Below, one piece after another: positions 1 through 6,115 of a DNA stretch of 11,710 bases. This stretch comes from RYN-111 sp046723735 (GTDB lineage Bacteria > Actinomycetota > Actinomycetes > Mycobacteriales > SCTD01). The notes below the pieces were generated by a model. It saw nothing but the letters and a program-made list of their open reading frames with translations, ran no database searches and was not told where the DNA came from. The DNA is taken from positions 1-11,710 of the forward strand of contig JBKOVB010000077.1 in assembly GCA_046723735.1 (NCBI GenBank). The letters run 5' to 3'. The translations under genes and the position numbers were made by a program. How positions within the stretch are numbered: the first letter of the stretch is position 1; each line of letters opens with the position of its first letter.

Positions 1-1
1 C

Positions 2-175
2 CAGACCTCACCGTTCGCCGGGCACGCCAGCGAGGCGAGCGAGACCCACGACGTCGGCATGCGCGGCTTCGCGAAGCTCGCCGAGCTGTACGCCGGCCAT
101 CCGGTCCGGTGCCAGGAGACCGACGTGGACGCGGTCACGACGTTCAACCAGACCACCGACTACCCCTGCCGCTGA
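2..175 (+). CDS. 3' end of an unrecognised protein (partial, cut by window start)
   Basis: An open frame enters from the left edge and stops at TGA 173-175, giving the last 57 residues. They end in ...CQETDVDAVTTFNQTTDYPCR and include a short helix-like stretch GMRGFAKLAELYAGHPV. Two cysteines lie 19 residues apart near the C-terminus, which would suit a disulfide in an exported protein, but no signal peptide can be judged because the N-terminus is missing. I do not recognise the family. Codon choice (GC-rich third positions) is that of a real gene, and the next gene on the same strand begins only 22 nt after the stop, so the two may share a transcript. Confidence 0.6.
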   Translation, partial: QTSPFAGHASEASETHDVGMRGFAKLAELYAGHPVRCQETDVDAVTTFNQTTDYPCR

Positions 176-197
176 GGCGGTCTGGTTCGATGCGCGT

Positions 198-1922
198 GTG
201 CTGCGCATCGCGAACTGCTCCGGCTTCTACGGCGACCGGCTCTCGGCCCTCGAGGAGGTGCTGACCGGCGGACCCGTGGACGTGGTCACCGGCGACTACC
301 TCGCCGAGCTGACCATGCTCATCCTGTTCCGCTCCCGGCTGAAGGACCCGACCAAGGGGTACGCGACCACGTTCCTCCGCCAGCTCGAGGGCGTGCTCGG
401 CACGGTGGCCGACCGCGGGACCCAGGTGGTGGTCAACGCGGGCGGGCTCGCGCCCGCGGCCTGCGCCGACGCCGTCCGGCAGCTCGCCGAGCGGCTGGGC
501 GTCGTCGTACCGGTCGCGCACGTGGAGGGCGACGACCTGCTCCCCCGGGTCGGCGAGCTGGACCTGCCCCACCTCGACACCGGTGAGCCGCTCGGTGGCC
601 GACAGCCCCTGACGGCCAACGCCTACCTCGGCGCCTGGGGCATCGCCCGCGCGCTGCAGGAGGGGGCCCAGGTCGTGGTGACCGGCCGCGTCACGGACGC
701 CTCCCTCGTCGTGGGGCCTGCCGCGGCGCGGTTCGGCTGGGCCCGCGACGAGTGGGACGCACTCGCCGGTGCGGTCGTCACCGGCCACGTGATCGAGTGC
801 GGCACCCAGGCCACCGGCGGCAACTACGCCTTCTGGCAGGAGGAGGTGGGGAACCCGCTGCGGATGGGCTTCCCCGTCGCGGAGCTCCACGAGGACGGGT
901 CCGCGGTGATCACCAAGCACCCCGGCTCCGGGGGCGCGGTGACGGTCGGCACCGTGACGGCCCAGCTGCTGTACGAGATCGGCGGGCCGCTCTACGCCGG
1001 ACCCGACGTGGTCGCCGACTTCAGCACGATCCAGCTGGAGCAGGAGGACCCCGACCGGGTCCGGGTGAGCGGCGTGCGCGGCTGGCCGCCGTCCGGCAAG
1101 GTCAAGGTGGCTCTCAACATGGTGGGCGGGCACCGCAACCGGATGGAGTTCGTGCTCACCGGCCTGGACGTCGAGGCCAAGGCCGAGCTGGCGCTGTCCG
1201 GACTCCGCGACGCGCTGCCGACGCAGCCGGCCGAGGTGGTCACCGACCTGGTGCGCCTGGACCGGGAGGACGCGCCCACCAACGAGCAGGCCGCCGCGCT
1301 GCTGCGGGTCACCGTCAAGGACCCGGACCCGACAGTCGTCGGCCGCGCCTTCTCCTCGGCCGCGGTCGAGCTGGCGCTGGCGTCCTACCCGGGCTTCACG
1401 CTGACCTCGCCGCCCGGAGACGCCTCGCCGTACGGCGTGTACTGGCCGGCCCTCGTCGACGCGGACGTCGTCGAGCACGTCGTGGTGCACCACGACGGCC
1501 GGCGCGAGGTCGTGCCCCACACCCCCGCCGGCCCTCCCCTTCCCGCTACGTCCTACGAATCGGTCCTTCGGCCCGGCGCGGACGTGAGGACCCAACGGGT
1601 GGCGCTGGGGCGCGTCGTGGGAGCCCGGTCCGGAGACAAGGGCGGCAACGCCAACGTCGGCTTCTGGGCCCGCACCGACGAGGCGGCGGCCTGGCTGCTC
1701 GGGTGGCTGGACGAGAAGGCCTTCCGGGCCCTGCTGCCCGAGGCCGACGGGCTCGACGTCTCGGTTCACCCGCTGCCGAACCTGCGGGCCGTCAACGTGG
1801 TCGTGCACGGCCTGCTGGGCGAAGGCGTCGCGGCGTCCGTGCGCTTCGACCCGCAGGCCAAGGGGCTCGCCGAGTACCTCAGGTCGCGGTACGTGGAAGT
1901 CCCGGACTCCCTGCTGCGCTGA
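198..1922 (+). CDS. AtuA / DUF1446 family protein (acyclic terpene utilisation-type)
   Basis: A 574-residue protein with the two-part build of the AtuA family. Residues 1 to about 440 form the DUF1446 domain, opening with RIANCSGFYGDRLSALEEVL and carrying GRVTDASLVVGPAAARFGW and a glycine-rich ATGGNYAFW segment. Residues about 465-565 form the small C-terminal domain (GRVVGARSGDKGGNANVGFW ... LPNLRAVNVVVHGLLGEGV). Length is normal for full-length members. In Pseudomonas, AtuA belongs to the citronellol/geraniol degradation cluster, but its exact reaction is not established; here no acyl-CoA carboxylase genes (the usual Atu partners) are beside it, so a terpene role is only a possibility. The GTG start at 198 is the only clear start near the conserved N-terminus; a GAGGCGG stretch at 174-180 is a rather distant ribosome site. 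Its last 44 nt overlap the opposite-strand kinase gene. Confidence 0.9.
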   Translation: MLRIANCSGFYGDRLSALEEVLTGGPVDVVTGDYLAELTMLILFRSRLKDPTKGYATTFLRQLEGVLGTVADRGTQVVVNAGGLAPAACADAVRQLAERLGVVVPVAHVEGDDLLPRVGELDLPHLDTGEPLGGRQPLTANAYLGAWGIARALQEGAQVVVTGRVTDASLVVGPAAARFGWARDEWDALAGAVVTGHVIECGTQATGGNYAFWQEEVGNPLRMGFPVAELHEDGSAVITKHPGSGGAVTVGTVTAQLLYEIGGPLYAGPDVVADFSTIQLEQEDPDRVRVSGVRGWPPSGKVKVALNMVGGHRNRMEFVLTGLDVEAKAELALSGLRDALPTQPAEVVTDLVRLDREDAPTNEQAAALLRVTVKDPDPTVVGRAFSSAAVELALASYPGFTLTSPPGDASPYGVYWPALVDADVVEHVVVHHDGRREVVPHTPAGPPLPATSYESVLRPGADVRTQRVALGRVVGARSGDKGGNANVGFWARTDEAAAWLLGWLDEKAFRALLPEADGLDVSVHPLPNLRAVNVVVHGLLGEGVAASVRFDPQAKGLAEYLRSRYVEVPDSLLR

Positions 1923-2364
1923 CGGCACGCAGGACGCGGTCGGCCACGACAGCCACGGGCTCGGTGGTCTCGACCACCAGGTCGGCGCCTGCACGCAGCA
2001 AGGGCTCCACCTCGCGCAGGTCCGCGAGCACGAGGGCGCGCTCGGCGTGGCCCTTGCCGAACGCGTTCGTCGTCCGGTTCTCGAGCCGCTCCAGCAGGAC
2101 CTGCTCCGGCGCCGTCAGCAGGACGCGCACGTCGAAGGGGAGCTCGCGCTGCTCCTCGGAGCAGCCCGCGAAGAAGAGCAGGCCGGTGGGGTGCCGGTCG
2201 AGCAGCGCCCGGACGTGTTCGGTGCGCCAGCCCCAGCGGCCGTCCGCGCGCGGCTCCGAGTACCCGTCGTCGTCGGCGTCGAAGGCGAGGTAGCCGCGGT
2301 TGCGCAGCTCACGGACCAGCGCCGACTTGCCGGAGCCGGACATCCCGGTGAGCAGCACGCGCAC
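1879..2364 (-). CDS. P-loop kinase-like AAA family ATPase (shikimate/adenylate-kinase fold)
   Basis: A 161-residue protein starting at GTG (2362-2364). The N-terminus MRVLLTGMSGSGKSALV is a textbook Walker A loop (GMSGSGKS, residues 7-14), followed by DADDDG (30-34), where small-molecule kinases often place a substrate- or metal-binding aspartate, and by VRVLLTAPEQVLLERLENRTTN (79-100), which resembles the lid-side segment of shikimate/adenylate-type kinases. The family is widespread in actinobacteria as an uncharacterised 'AAA family ATPase'; the phosphate acceptor is unknown. It starts 2 nt after the stop of the CoA-transferase gene, so it is probably co-transcribed and translationally coupled with it. 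Its 3' end lies antisense inside the AtuA-like gene for 44 nt. It is not a true shikimate kinase call: no aro genes are nearby. Confidence 0.85.
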   Translation of the reverse strand: MRVLLTGMSGSGKSALVRELRNRGYLAFDADDDGYSEPRADGRWGWRTEHVRALLDRHPTGLLFFAGCSEEQRELPFDVRVLLTAPEQVLLERLENRTTNAFGKGHAERALVLADLREVEPLLRAGADLVVETTEPVAVVADRVLRAVSAAGSPGLPRTAT

Positions 2365-2366
2365 GA

Positions 2367-3539
2367 CTACCCCGCCCCGAACTCGGCCCTGATCGCCTTG
2401 CCGTGCTGGTCCAGCCCCGGTGCGGCCGGCCGGGACGGCGGGTCCTCCCAGGCCGACAGCTTGATGGGCTGGCCCGGCACCGGGAGACCCCCTGCATCGA
2501 CCACCATGCGGCGGGCCCGGGACTGCTCCGACCCCACGGCCTCCGCCACGGTGGCGATCGGCCCGGACGGCACGCCCGCCGCCTCCAGCACCGCCAGCCA
2601 GTGGTCAGCCCGCGCGGTCACCAGCACCGCCTCGACGGCCTCCTTGAGCCCTGCCCGGTGCTGGTGGCGCAGCGCGTTCGTGGCGAACCGTGGGTCGGTG
2701 AGCAGCCCGGGCAGGCCCAGCGCGCCGCACAGGGCCCCGAAGAGCAGGTCGTTGGCGGCGCACACGGTGATGTCGCGGTCGGCGCAGCGGAACGTGTCGA
2801 AGGGTGCGATGGCGAAGTGCGCGTTGCCGATCCGACCGGGCTCGTCGCCGGTCGCGAGCCACGCCAGGGCCGCGCCCTCGAGCAGGGACACGGTGGCGTC
2901 GTACATCGCGATGTCCACGTGCGTGCCGCGCCCGCCACGCAGCGCCGCGCAGATCGCTCCGAACGCGTGCAGCCCCGCGGACAGGTCCGCCACCGGCGAG
3001 CCCGGCTTCACAGGCGGCCCGTCAGCCGCGCCGGTGATCGCCATGAGCCCGCTCATGCCCTGCACCACCGCGTCGTACGCCGGGCGGCTGGCCCACGGGC
3101 CGCTGTGCCCGAAGCCGCTGATGGAGCAGTAGACGAGCCGAGGGTTGAGCTCCAGGCACGCGGCCGGCCCGAGCCCGCGCCGGGCCATCACGCCCGGCCG
3201 GAAGTTCTCGACGAGCACGTCGGCCCGTGCTACGAGCGCCTTGGCCAGCGCGAGGTCTGCGTCGTCGCGCAGGTCGAGGGCCACGGACTCCTTGCCGCGG
3301 TTGACCCGGGCGAAGTACAGGGACTCGCCGTGCAGGAAGGGGCCGTAGCTGCGCGAGTCGTCACCCGCGTCGGGCCGCTCGACCTTGATCACCCGGGCGC
3401 CCAGGTCGGCGAGCATCATCGTCGCGAACGGCCCGGCGAGCACGCGCGAGAAGTCCACGACGAGCAGGTCCTGCAGGGGGCCTGCGACACGCCCGACCTC
3501 GGGGTGGACGGACGGGGAGCCGGGTGTGAGGTGCGACAC
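2367..3539 (-). CDS. Class III CoA-transferase (CaiB/BaiF family)
   Basis: A protein of about 390 residues, usual family length. It has the hallmark N-terminus LLVVDFSRVLAGPFATMMLADLGARVIKVERPDAGDDSR, the RGKESVALDL and VLVENFRPGVMARRGLG segments, GFGHSGPWASRPAYDAVVQGMSGL, and an aspartate in PVADLSAGLHAFGAI (about residue 185) that aligns with the catalytic Asp169 of formyl-CoA transferase. GGRGTHVDIAMYDATVSLLE follows as expected. Members move CoA between carboxylic acids through an aspartyl-CoA intermediate; substrate cannot be told from sequence. Start choice: GGAAGG (complement at 3549-3554) lies 9 nt before GTG 3537-3539, good spacing, but directly abuts an in-frame ATG at 3546-3548, so the ATG (three residues longer) remains possible. 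The gene is divergent from the small zinc protein and is followed after 2 nt by the kinase gene. Confidence 0.92.
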   Translation of the reverse strand: MSHLTPGSPSVHPEVGRVAGPLQDLLVVDFSRVLAGPFATMMLADLGARVIKVERPDAGDDSRSYGPFLHGESLYFARVNRGKESVALDLRDDADLALAKALVARADVLVENFRPGVMARRGLGPAACLELNPRLVYCSISGFGHSGPWASRPAYDAVVQGMSGLMAITGAADGPPVKPGSPVADLSAGLHAFGAICAALRGGRGTHVDIAMYDATVSLLEGAALAWLATGDEPGRIGNAHFAIAPFDTFRCADRDITVCAANDLLFGALCGALGLPGLLTDPRFATNALRHQHRAGLKEAVEAVLVTARADHWLAVLEAAGVPSGPIATVAEAVGSEQSRARRMVVDAGGLPVPGQPIKLSAWEDPPSRPAAPGLDQHGKAIRAEFGAG

Positions 3540-3548
3540 GCCGCACAT

Positions 3549-3554
3549 CCTTCC
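3549..3554 (-). promoter_or_regulatory. Ribosome binding site of the CoA-transferase gene
   Basis: GGAAGG on the minus strand, 9 nt from the GTG at 3539 and 0 nt from the ATG at 3548. The spacing favours the GTG as the true start of the CoA-transferase. Confidence 0.5.
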
Positions 3555-3595
3555 GGACCGGGAACGCGGCCCGTTCATGTGGTGTTGTGGAGTGC

Positions 3596-3799
3596 GTGAA
3601 CGCCACCGCCAGCCCTGCAGCCGCCCCGACCCTGACCGCTGCCGACCGCTGCGACCGCTGTGGCGCGCAGGCCCGCGTCCGCGTGGGACTCGCGTCCGGC
3701 GAGCTGCTGTTCTGCGGCCACCACGCGAAGGCCTACGAGCCCGTTCTGCGTGACAACGCTGTGTCCTGGGAGGACGAGTCCCACCTCGTGCCTGCCTGA
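3596..3799 (+). CDS. Small zinc-knuckle protein, DUF7455-like
   Basis: A 67-residue protein (MNATASPAAAPTLTAADRCDRCGAQARVRV...). The pattern Cys-X2-Cys (residues 19 and 22), then Cys-X-His-His about 17 residues later (FCGHH), looks like a single zinc-binding knuckle; a disordered Ala/Pro/Thr N-terminus precedes it. The stretch LTAADRCDRCGAQA ... LASGELLFCGHH is characteristic of a small actinobacterial family annotated only as DUF7455. Function is unknown; nucleic-acid or protein binding is a guess from the knuckle. GTG 3596 gives the start most like family members; an in-frame GTG at 3587 would add three residues. It stands alone, divergent from the CoA-transferase across about 50 bp, and is closed by the hairpin at 3815-3850. 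Confidence 0.85.
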   Translation: MNATASPAAAPTLTAADRCDRCGAQARVRVGLASGELLFCGHHAKAYEPVLRDNAVSWEDESHLVPA

Positions 3800-3814
3800 C
3801 GCGACCACGCCGTA

Positions 3815-3850
3815 CGACGGCCGTCCACCCCCAAGGGTGGGCGGCCGTCG
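3815..3850. terminator. Strong bidirectional hairpin terminator
   Basis: Arms 3815-3830 and 3835-3850 pair over 16 bp with one G-U wobble and a four-base CCAA loop. It lies 15 nt after the stop of the small zinc protein and 5 nt after the stop of the convergent ABC ATPase gene, so it can serve both. There is no T-tract on either side, as is common in high-GC actinobacteria. Confidence 0.85.
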
Positions 3851-3855
3851 GCGTA

Positions 3856-4650
3856 TCAGGCGGAGGAGGCCCGGGCGGTCCACCGCCCGTCGGCGTGCTC
3901 GACGTGCAGCGGCACGCCGAACGCCCGGGTGAGGACGTCGCCGTTGAGCACCTGCTCCACCGGTCCCGCCGTGACGACCCGGCCCCGGGAGAGCACCAGC
4001 GCGTGCGTGACACCGACGGGGATCTCCTCCACGTGGTGGGTGACGAGCACCAGCGGCGTCGCACCCGCGCTCGCAGCGAGCCGGGTGAGCAGCCGCAGCA
4101 GCGCTTCCCGCGCTCCCAGGTCGAGCCCGGCGGCGGGCTCGTCGAGCAGCAGCAGCTCCGGGTCGGTCATGAGCGCCCGGGCCAGCAGCACCCGCTTGCG
4201 CTCGCCCTCCGACAGCGACCCGAACCGCCGGTCCGCGAAGGCCCGCATGCCGACCCGCACCAGCAGCTCGGCGGCCCGGGAGAGGTCGGCGTCGTCGTAC
4301 CCCTCGTGCCAGCGGCCGATCACGCCGTGCGCGGCGGTCACCACGACGTCGAGGGCCTTCTCGTGGCCGGGGACGCGGTCCACGAGCGCCGCGGTCGTCA
4401 GCCCGACGCGGGTGCGCAGCTCGCCGAGGTTGGCCTCGCCGTATCTCTCCCCCAGCAGCTCGACCTGGCCGGACGACGGGAACAGCGACGCCGAGGCGAC
4501 CGCCAGCAGCGTGGTCTTGCCCGCGCCGTTCGGGCCGAGCACCACCCAGCGCTGGCCCTCCTCGACGGTCCAGTCGACACCGCCGAGCAGCGTCGCACCC
4601 TCGCGCACGACCGTGACGCCGGTCATGCGCAGGACGGGAGCGTGAGGCAC
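3856..4650 (-). CDS. ABC-type ATP-binding protein, ModF/COG1119-like, no permease nearby
   Basis: A 264-residue single ABC ATPase domain. Walker A is GPNGAGKTT (39-47), the signature is LSEGE (146-150), Walker B with catalytic Glu is LLLLDEP (167-172), the D-loop is AGLDLG, and the switch His is in VTHHVEE (205/206). At the place of the Q-loop the sequence reads RVGLTTAALVDRVPG, so the usual Gln is replaced by Thr; a similar substitution fits my recollection of the ModF/COG1119 branch. The C-terminal about 45 residues extend beyond the domain. No permease or binding protein is adjacent, so it may be soluble or work with a distant membrane subunit. The GTG start at 4648-4650 gives MPHAPVLRMTGVTVV; the ATG at residue 9 is an alternative, and neither has a clear ribosome site. 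Only 37 bp separate it from the divergent crotonase gene. Confidence 0.9.
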   Translation of the reverse strand: MPHAPVLRMTGVTVVREGATLLGGVDWTVEEGQRWVVLGPNGAGKTTLLAVASASLFPSSGQVELLGERYGEANLGELRTRVGLTTAALVDRVPGHEKALDVVVTAAHGVIGRWHEGYDDADLSRAAELLVRVGMRAFADRRFGSLSEGERKRVLLARALMTDPELLLLDEPAAGLDLGAREALLRLLTRLAASAGATPLVLVTHHVEEIPVGVTHALVLSRGRVVTAGPVEQVLNGDVLTRAFGVPLHVEHADGRWTARASSA

Positions 4651-4687
4651 GCGACGACCGTATCCAGCGGTCGGGCAGGATCGTGGG

Positions 4688-5524
4688 ATGGCCTACCGCT
4701 GCTTCGACGTCGACATCACCGACCAGGTCGCCCACCTGCGGCTCAACCGCCCGGACGAGCTGAACACCATGATCCCGGAGTTCTGGCGAGAGCTGCCGGA
4801 GATCGTGACGGGGATCAGCGACGCCGGCAGCGCCCGCGCCATCGTGATCTCGAGCACCGGCAAGCACTTCAGCGCCGGGATGGACCTGTCGGTCTTCGCG
4901 GCGCAGCCGGACGCGGACGCCGAGCCCGGGCGCCGGCAGGCGCGGCTGCGGTCGCTGGTCGGGCGGCTGCAGTGGACGTTCACGGCGCTGGAGAAGGCCA
5001 GGGTGCCCGTGCTCGTGGCGGTCCAGGGCGGGTGCATCGGCGGCGCCGTCGACCTCGCCACCGCGGCGGACTGCCGGTACGCCTCCCGCGATGCCTTCTT
5101 CTCGGTCCAGGAGATCAACATCGGGATGACGGCCGACGTGGGGACCCTGCAGCGGCTGGGCACCTGCGTCCCGCAGGGGGTGGCGCGCGAGCTGGCGTTC
5201 ACGGGCCGCCGGATGTCTGCGGAGCGGGCGTACGAGGTGGGCCTGGTCCAGGGCCTGTACGACGACCACGACGCGCTCGTGGCCGGCGTGCTCGAGACCG
5301 CGCGTGAGATCGCGACCAAGTCGCCGCTGGCGCTGTGGGGCACCAAGGTGGCCATGAACCATGCACGTGACCACGGCGTCGCCGCGGGGCTGGAGCAGAT
5401 CGCGACCTGGCAGGCCGGGATGTTCCAGCCCGCCGACCTGCTCGAGGCGGTCACGGCCAAGGTGGAGAAGCGCCCAACCGCGTACGCCGACCTGCTGCCC
5501 GAGCCCACCGGACTCGAGCCGTAG
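4688..5524 (+). CDS. Enoyl-CoA hydratase/isomerase, ECH1-like delta3,5-delta2,4-dienoyl-CoA isomerase
   Basis: A 278-residue crotonase. KHFSAGMDLSVF (59-70) and QGGCIGGAVDL (113-123) form the CoA/oxyanion region. Asp122, Glu142 and Asp150, in GGAVDLATAADCRYASRDAFFSVQEINIGMTADVGTLQRL, have exactly the spacing (20 and 8 residues) of Asp176, Glu196 and Asp204 of mammalian ECH1, the catalytic residues of dienoyl-CoA isomerase. The downstream ELAFTGRRMSA, SPLALWGTKVAMNHARDH and ATWQAGMFQPADL also follow ECH1 closely. The enzyme would shift 3,5-dienoyl-CoA to 2,4-dienoyl-CoA during beta-oxidation of unsaturated acids with odd-numbered double bonds. The ATG start is supported by AGGA at 4677-4680, 7 nt upstream. 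No other beta-oxidation gene is in the same transcript. Confidence 0.92.
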   Translation: MAYRCFDVDITDQVAHLRLNRPDELNTMIPEFWRELPEIVTGISDAGSARAIVISSTGKHFSAGMDLSVFAAQPDADAEPGRRQARLRSLVGRLQWTFTALEKARVPVLVAVQGGCIGGAVDLATAADCRYASRDAFFSVQEINIGMTADVGTLQRLGTCVPQGVARELAFTGRRMSAERAYEVGLVQGLYDDHDALVAGVLETAREIATKSPLALWGTKVAMNHARDHGVAAGLEQIATWQAGMFQPADLLEAVTAKVEKRPTAYADLLPEPTGLEP

Positions 5525-5533
5525 CCGAGCGCC

Positions 5534-5573
5534 CGGAGGGCGGGGTGGTCGTGCTCCCCCGCCCCGCCCTCCG
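5534..5573. terminator. Bidirectional GC-rich hairpin terminator
   Basis: Arms 5534-5545 and 5562-5573 pair perfectly over 12 bp; three further inner pairs (one G-U) bring the loop down to 10 nt. It lies between the stop of the crotonase gene (5524) and the end of the convergent cyclic-nucleotide-binding gene (5606), so it probably ends both transcripts. No T-tract. Confidence 0.8.
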
Positions 5574-5605
5574 AGCGCGGCTCCCCCCAGCCGCAGCCTG
5601 TGGTG

Positions 5606-6028
5606 TCAGGCGGTCTCGTTGGCGCGCAGCCGCTGCGTGAGGCTCACGAGCAGCTTGCGGTCGAGACTCGGCACCTGGTCGACGAGCATCCGAAACTCCT
5701 GGGACTCCACGAGCAGCGCGCGCACTGCGGTCTTGGCGACGACGCGCGCGTTGCGAGGCGACCCGTCCAGCAGGGCGATCTCGCCCACGTGGTCGCCCGG
5801 GCCGAGCTGTGCGACCACGTGTCCGTCGATGACGACCTGAACCTCGCCGGAGAGGATCACGATGAACTCGTAGCCCGTCGCGCCCAGCTCGGTGAGGTGC
5901 TCGAGCGGCTGGTAGTCCACCCACTCGGCCACCCGGTCGACGGCGGCTAGCTCGTCGGCGGTCCAGCCGGCGAAGAACGGGATGTCCGCGAGCGCGTCGT
6001 AGCTGTGCTTGCGGCTCAGCAGGCTCAC
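5606..6028 (-). CDS. Single-domain cyclic nucleotide-binding protein (CNB/CRP-like sensor without output domain)
   Basis: A 140-residue protein that is almost wholly one cyclic-nucleotide-binding domain. The beta-barrel segments (EFIVILSGEVQVVIDGHVVAQLGPGDHVGEIALL) are followed by the phosphate-binding cassette GEIALLDGSPRNARVVA (82-98), in which Glu83 and Arg92 sit at the positions that bind the ribose and phosphate of cAMP/cGMP in CRP and PKA. A C-terminal helix (SLDRKLLVSLTQRLRAN) closes it. There is no helix-turn-helix, kinase or cyclase domain, so it likely acts on a partner protein. The GTG start (6026-6028) is set by GGAGG 7 nt upstream. It is not clearly in an operon: the aldehyde dehydrogenase upstream ends in its own hairpin. 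What it binds, and whether it still binds a nucleotide, is unproven. Confidence 0.88.
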   Translation of the reverse strand: MSLLSRKHSYDALADIPFFAGWTADELAAVDRVAEWVDYQPLEHLTELGATGYEFIVILSGEVQVVIDGHVVAQLGPGDHVGEIALLDGSPRNARVVAKTAVRALLVESQEFRMLVDQVPSLDRKLLVSLTQRLRANETA

Positions 6029-6035
6029 GAGACGT

Positions 6036-6040
6036 CCTCC
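6036..6040 (-). promoter_or_regulatory. Ribosome binding site of the cyclic-nucleotide-binding protein gene
   Basis: A perfect GGAGG on the minus strand with a 7-nt gap to the GTG at 6026-6028; it fixes that GTG as the start. Confidence 0.75.
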
Positions 6041-6077
6041 GGGGTCGGTGGTGGAGACGCCCCACCTTCCCCGAGCG

Positions 6078-6109
6078 CGGTGTCGGCGTCTGTCAGGTCG
6101 CCGACACCG
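6078..6109 (-). terminator. Hairpin terminator behind the aldehyde dehydrogenase gene
   Basis: Arms 6078-6088 and 6099-6109 pair perfectly over 11 bp around a 10-nt loop, beginning 6 nt past the stop of the aldehyde dehydrogenase gene. It separates that gene from the cyclic-nucleotide-binding gene downstream on the same strand. Confidence 0.75.
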
Positions 6110-6115
6110 GTGCCC

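Noticed and set aside
144..1994. A long open frame antisense to the AtuA-like gene
   Set aside because: It is Arg/Gly/His/Val-rich with no recognisable motif, as expected of a shadow frame in GC-rich DNA; the sense frame has clear family motifs.
3575..5374. A roughly 600-codon open frame on the minus strand over the ABC ATPase and crotonase genes
   Set aside because: Low-complexity Arg/Ala/Gly translation; two well-identified genes in other frames explain the region.
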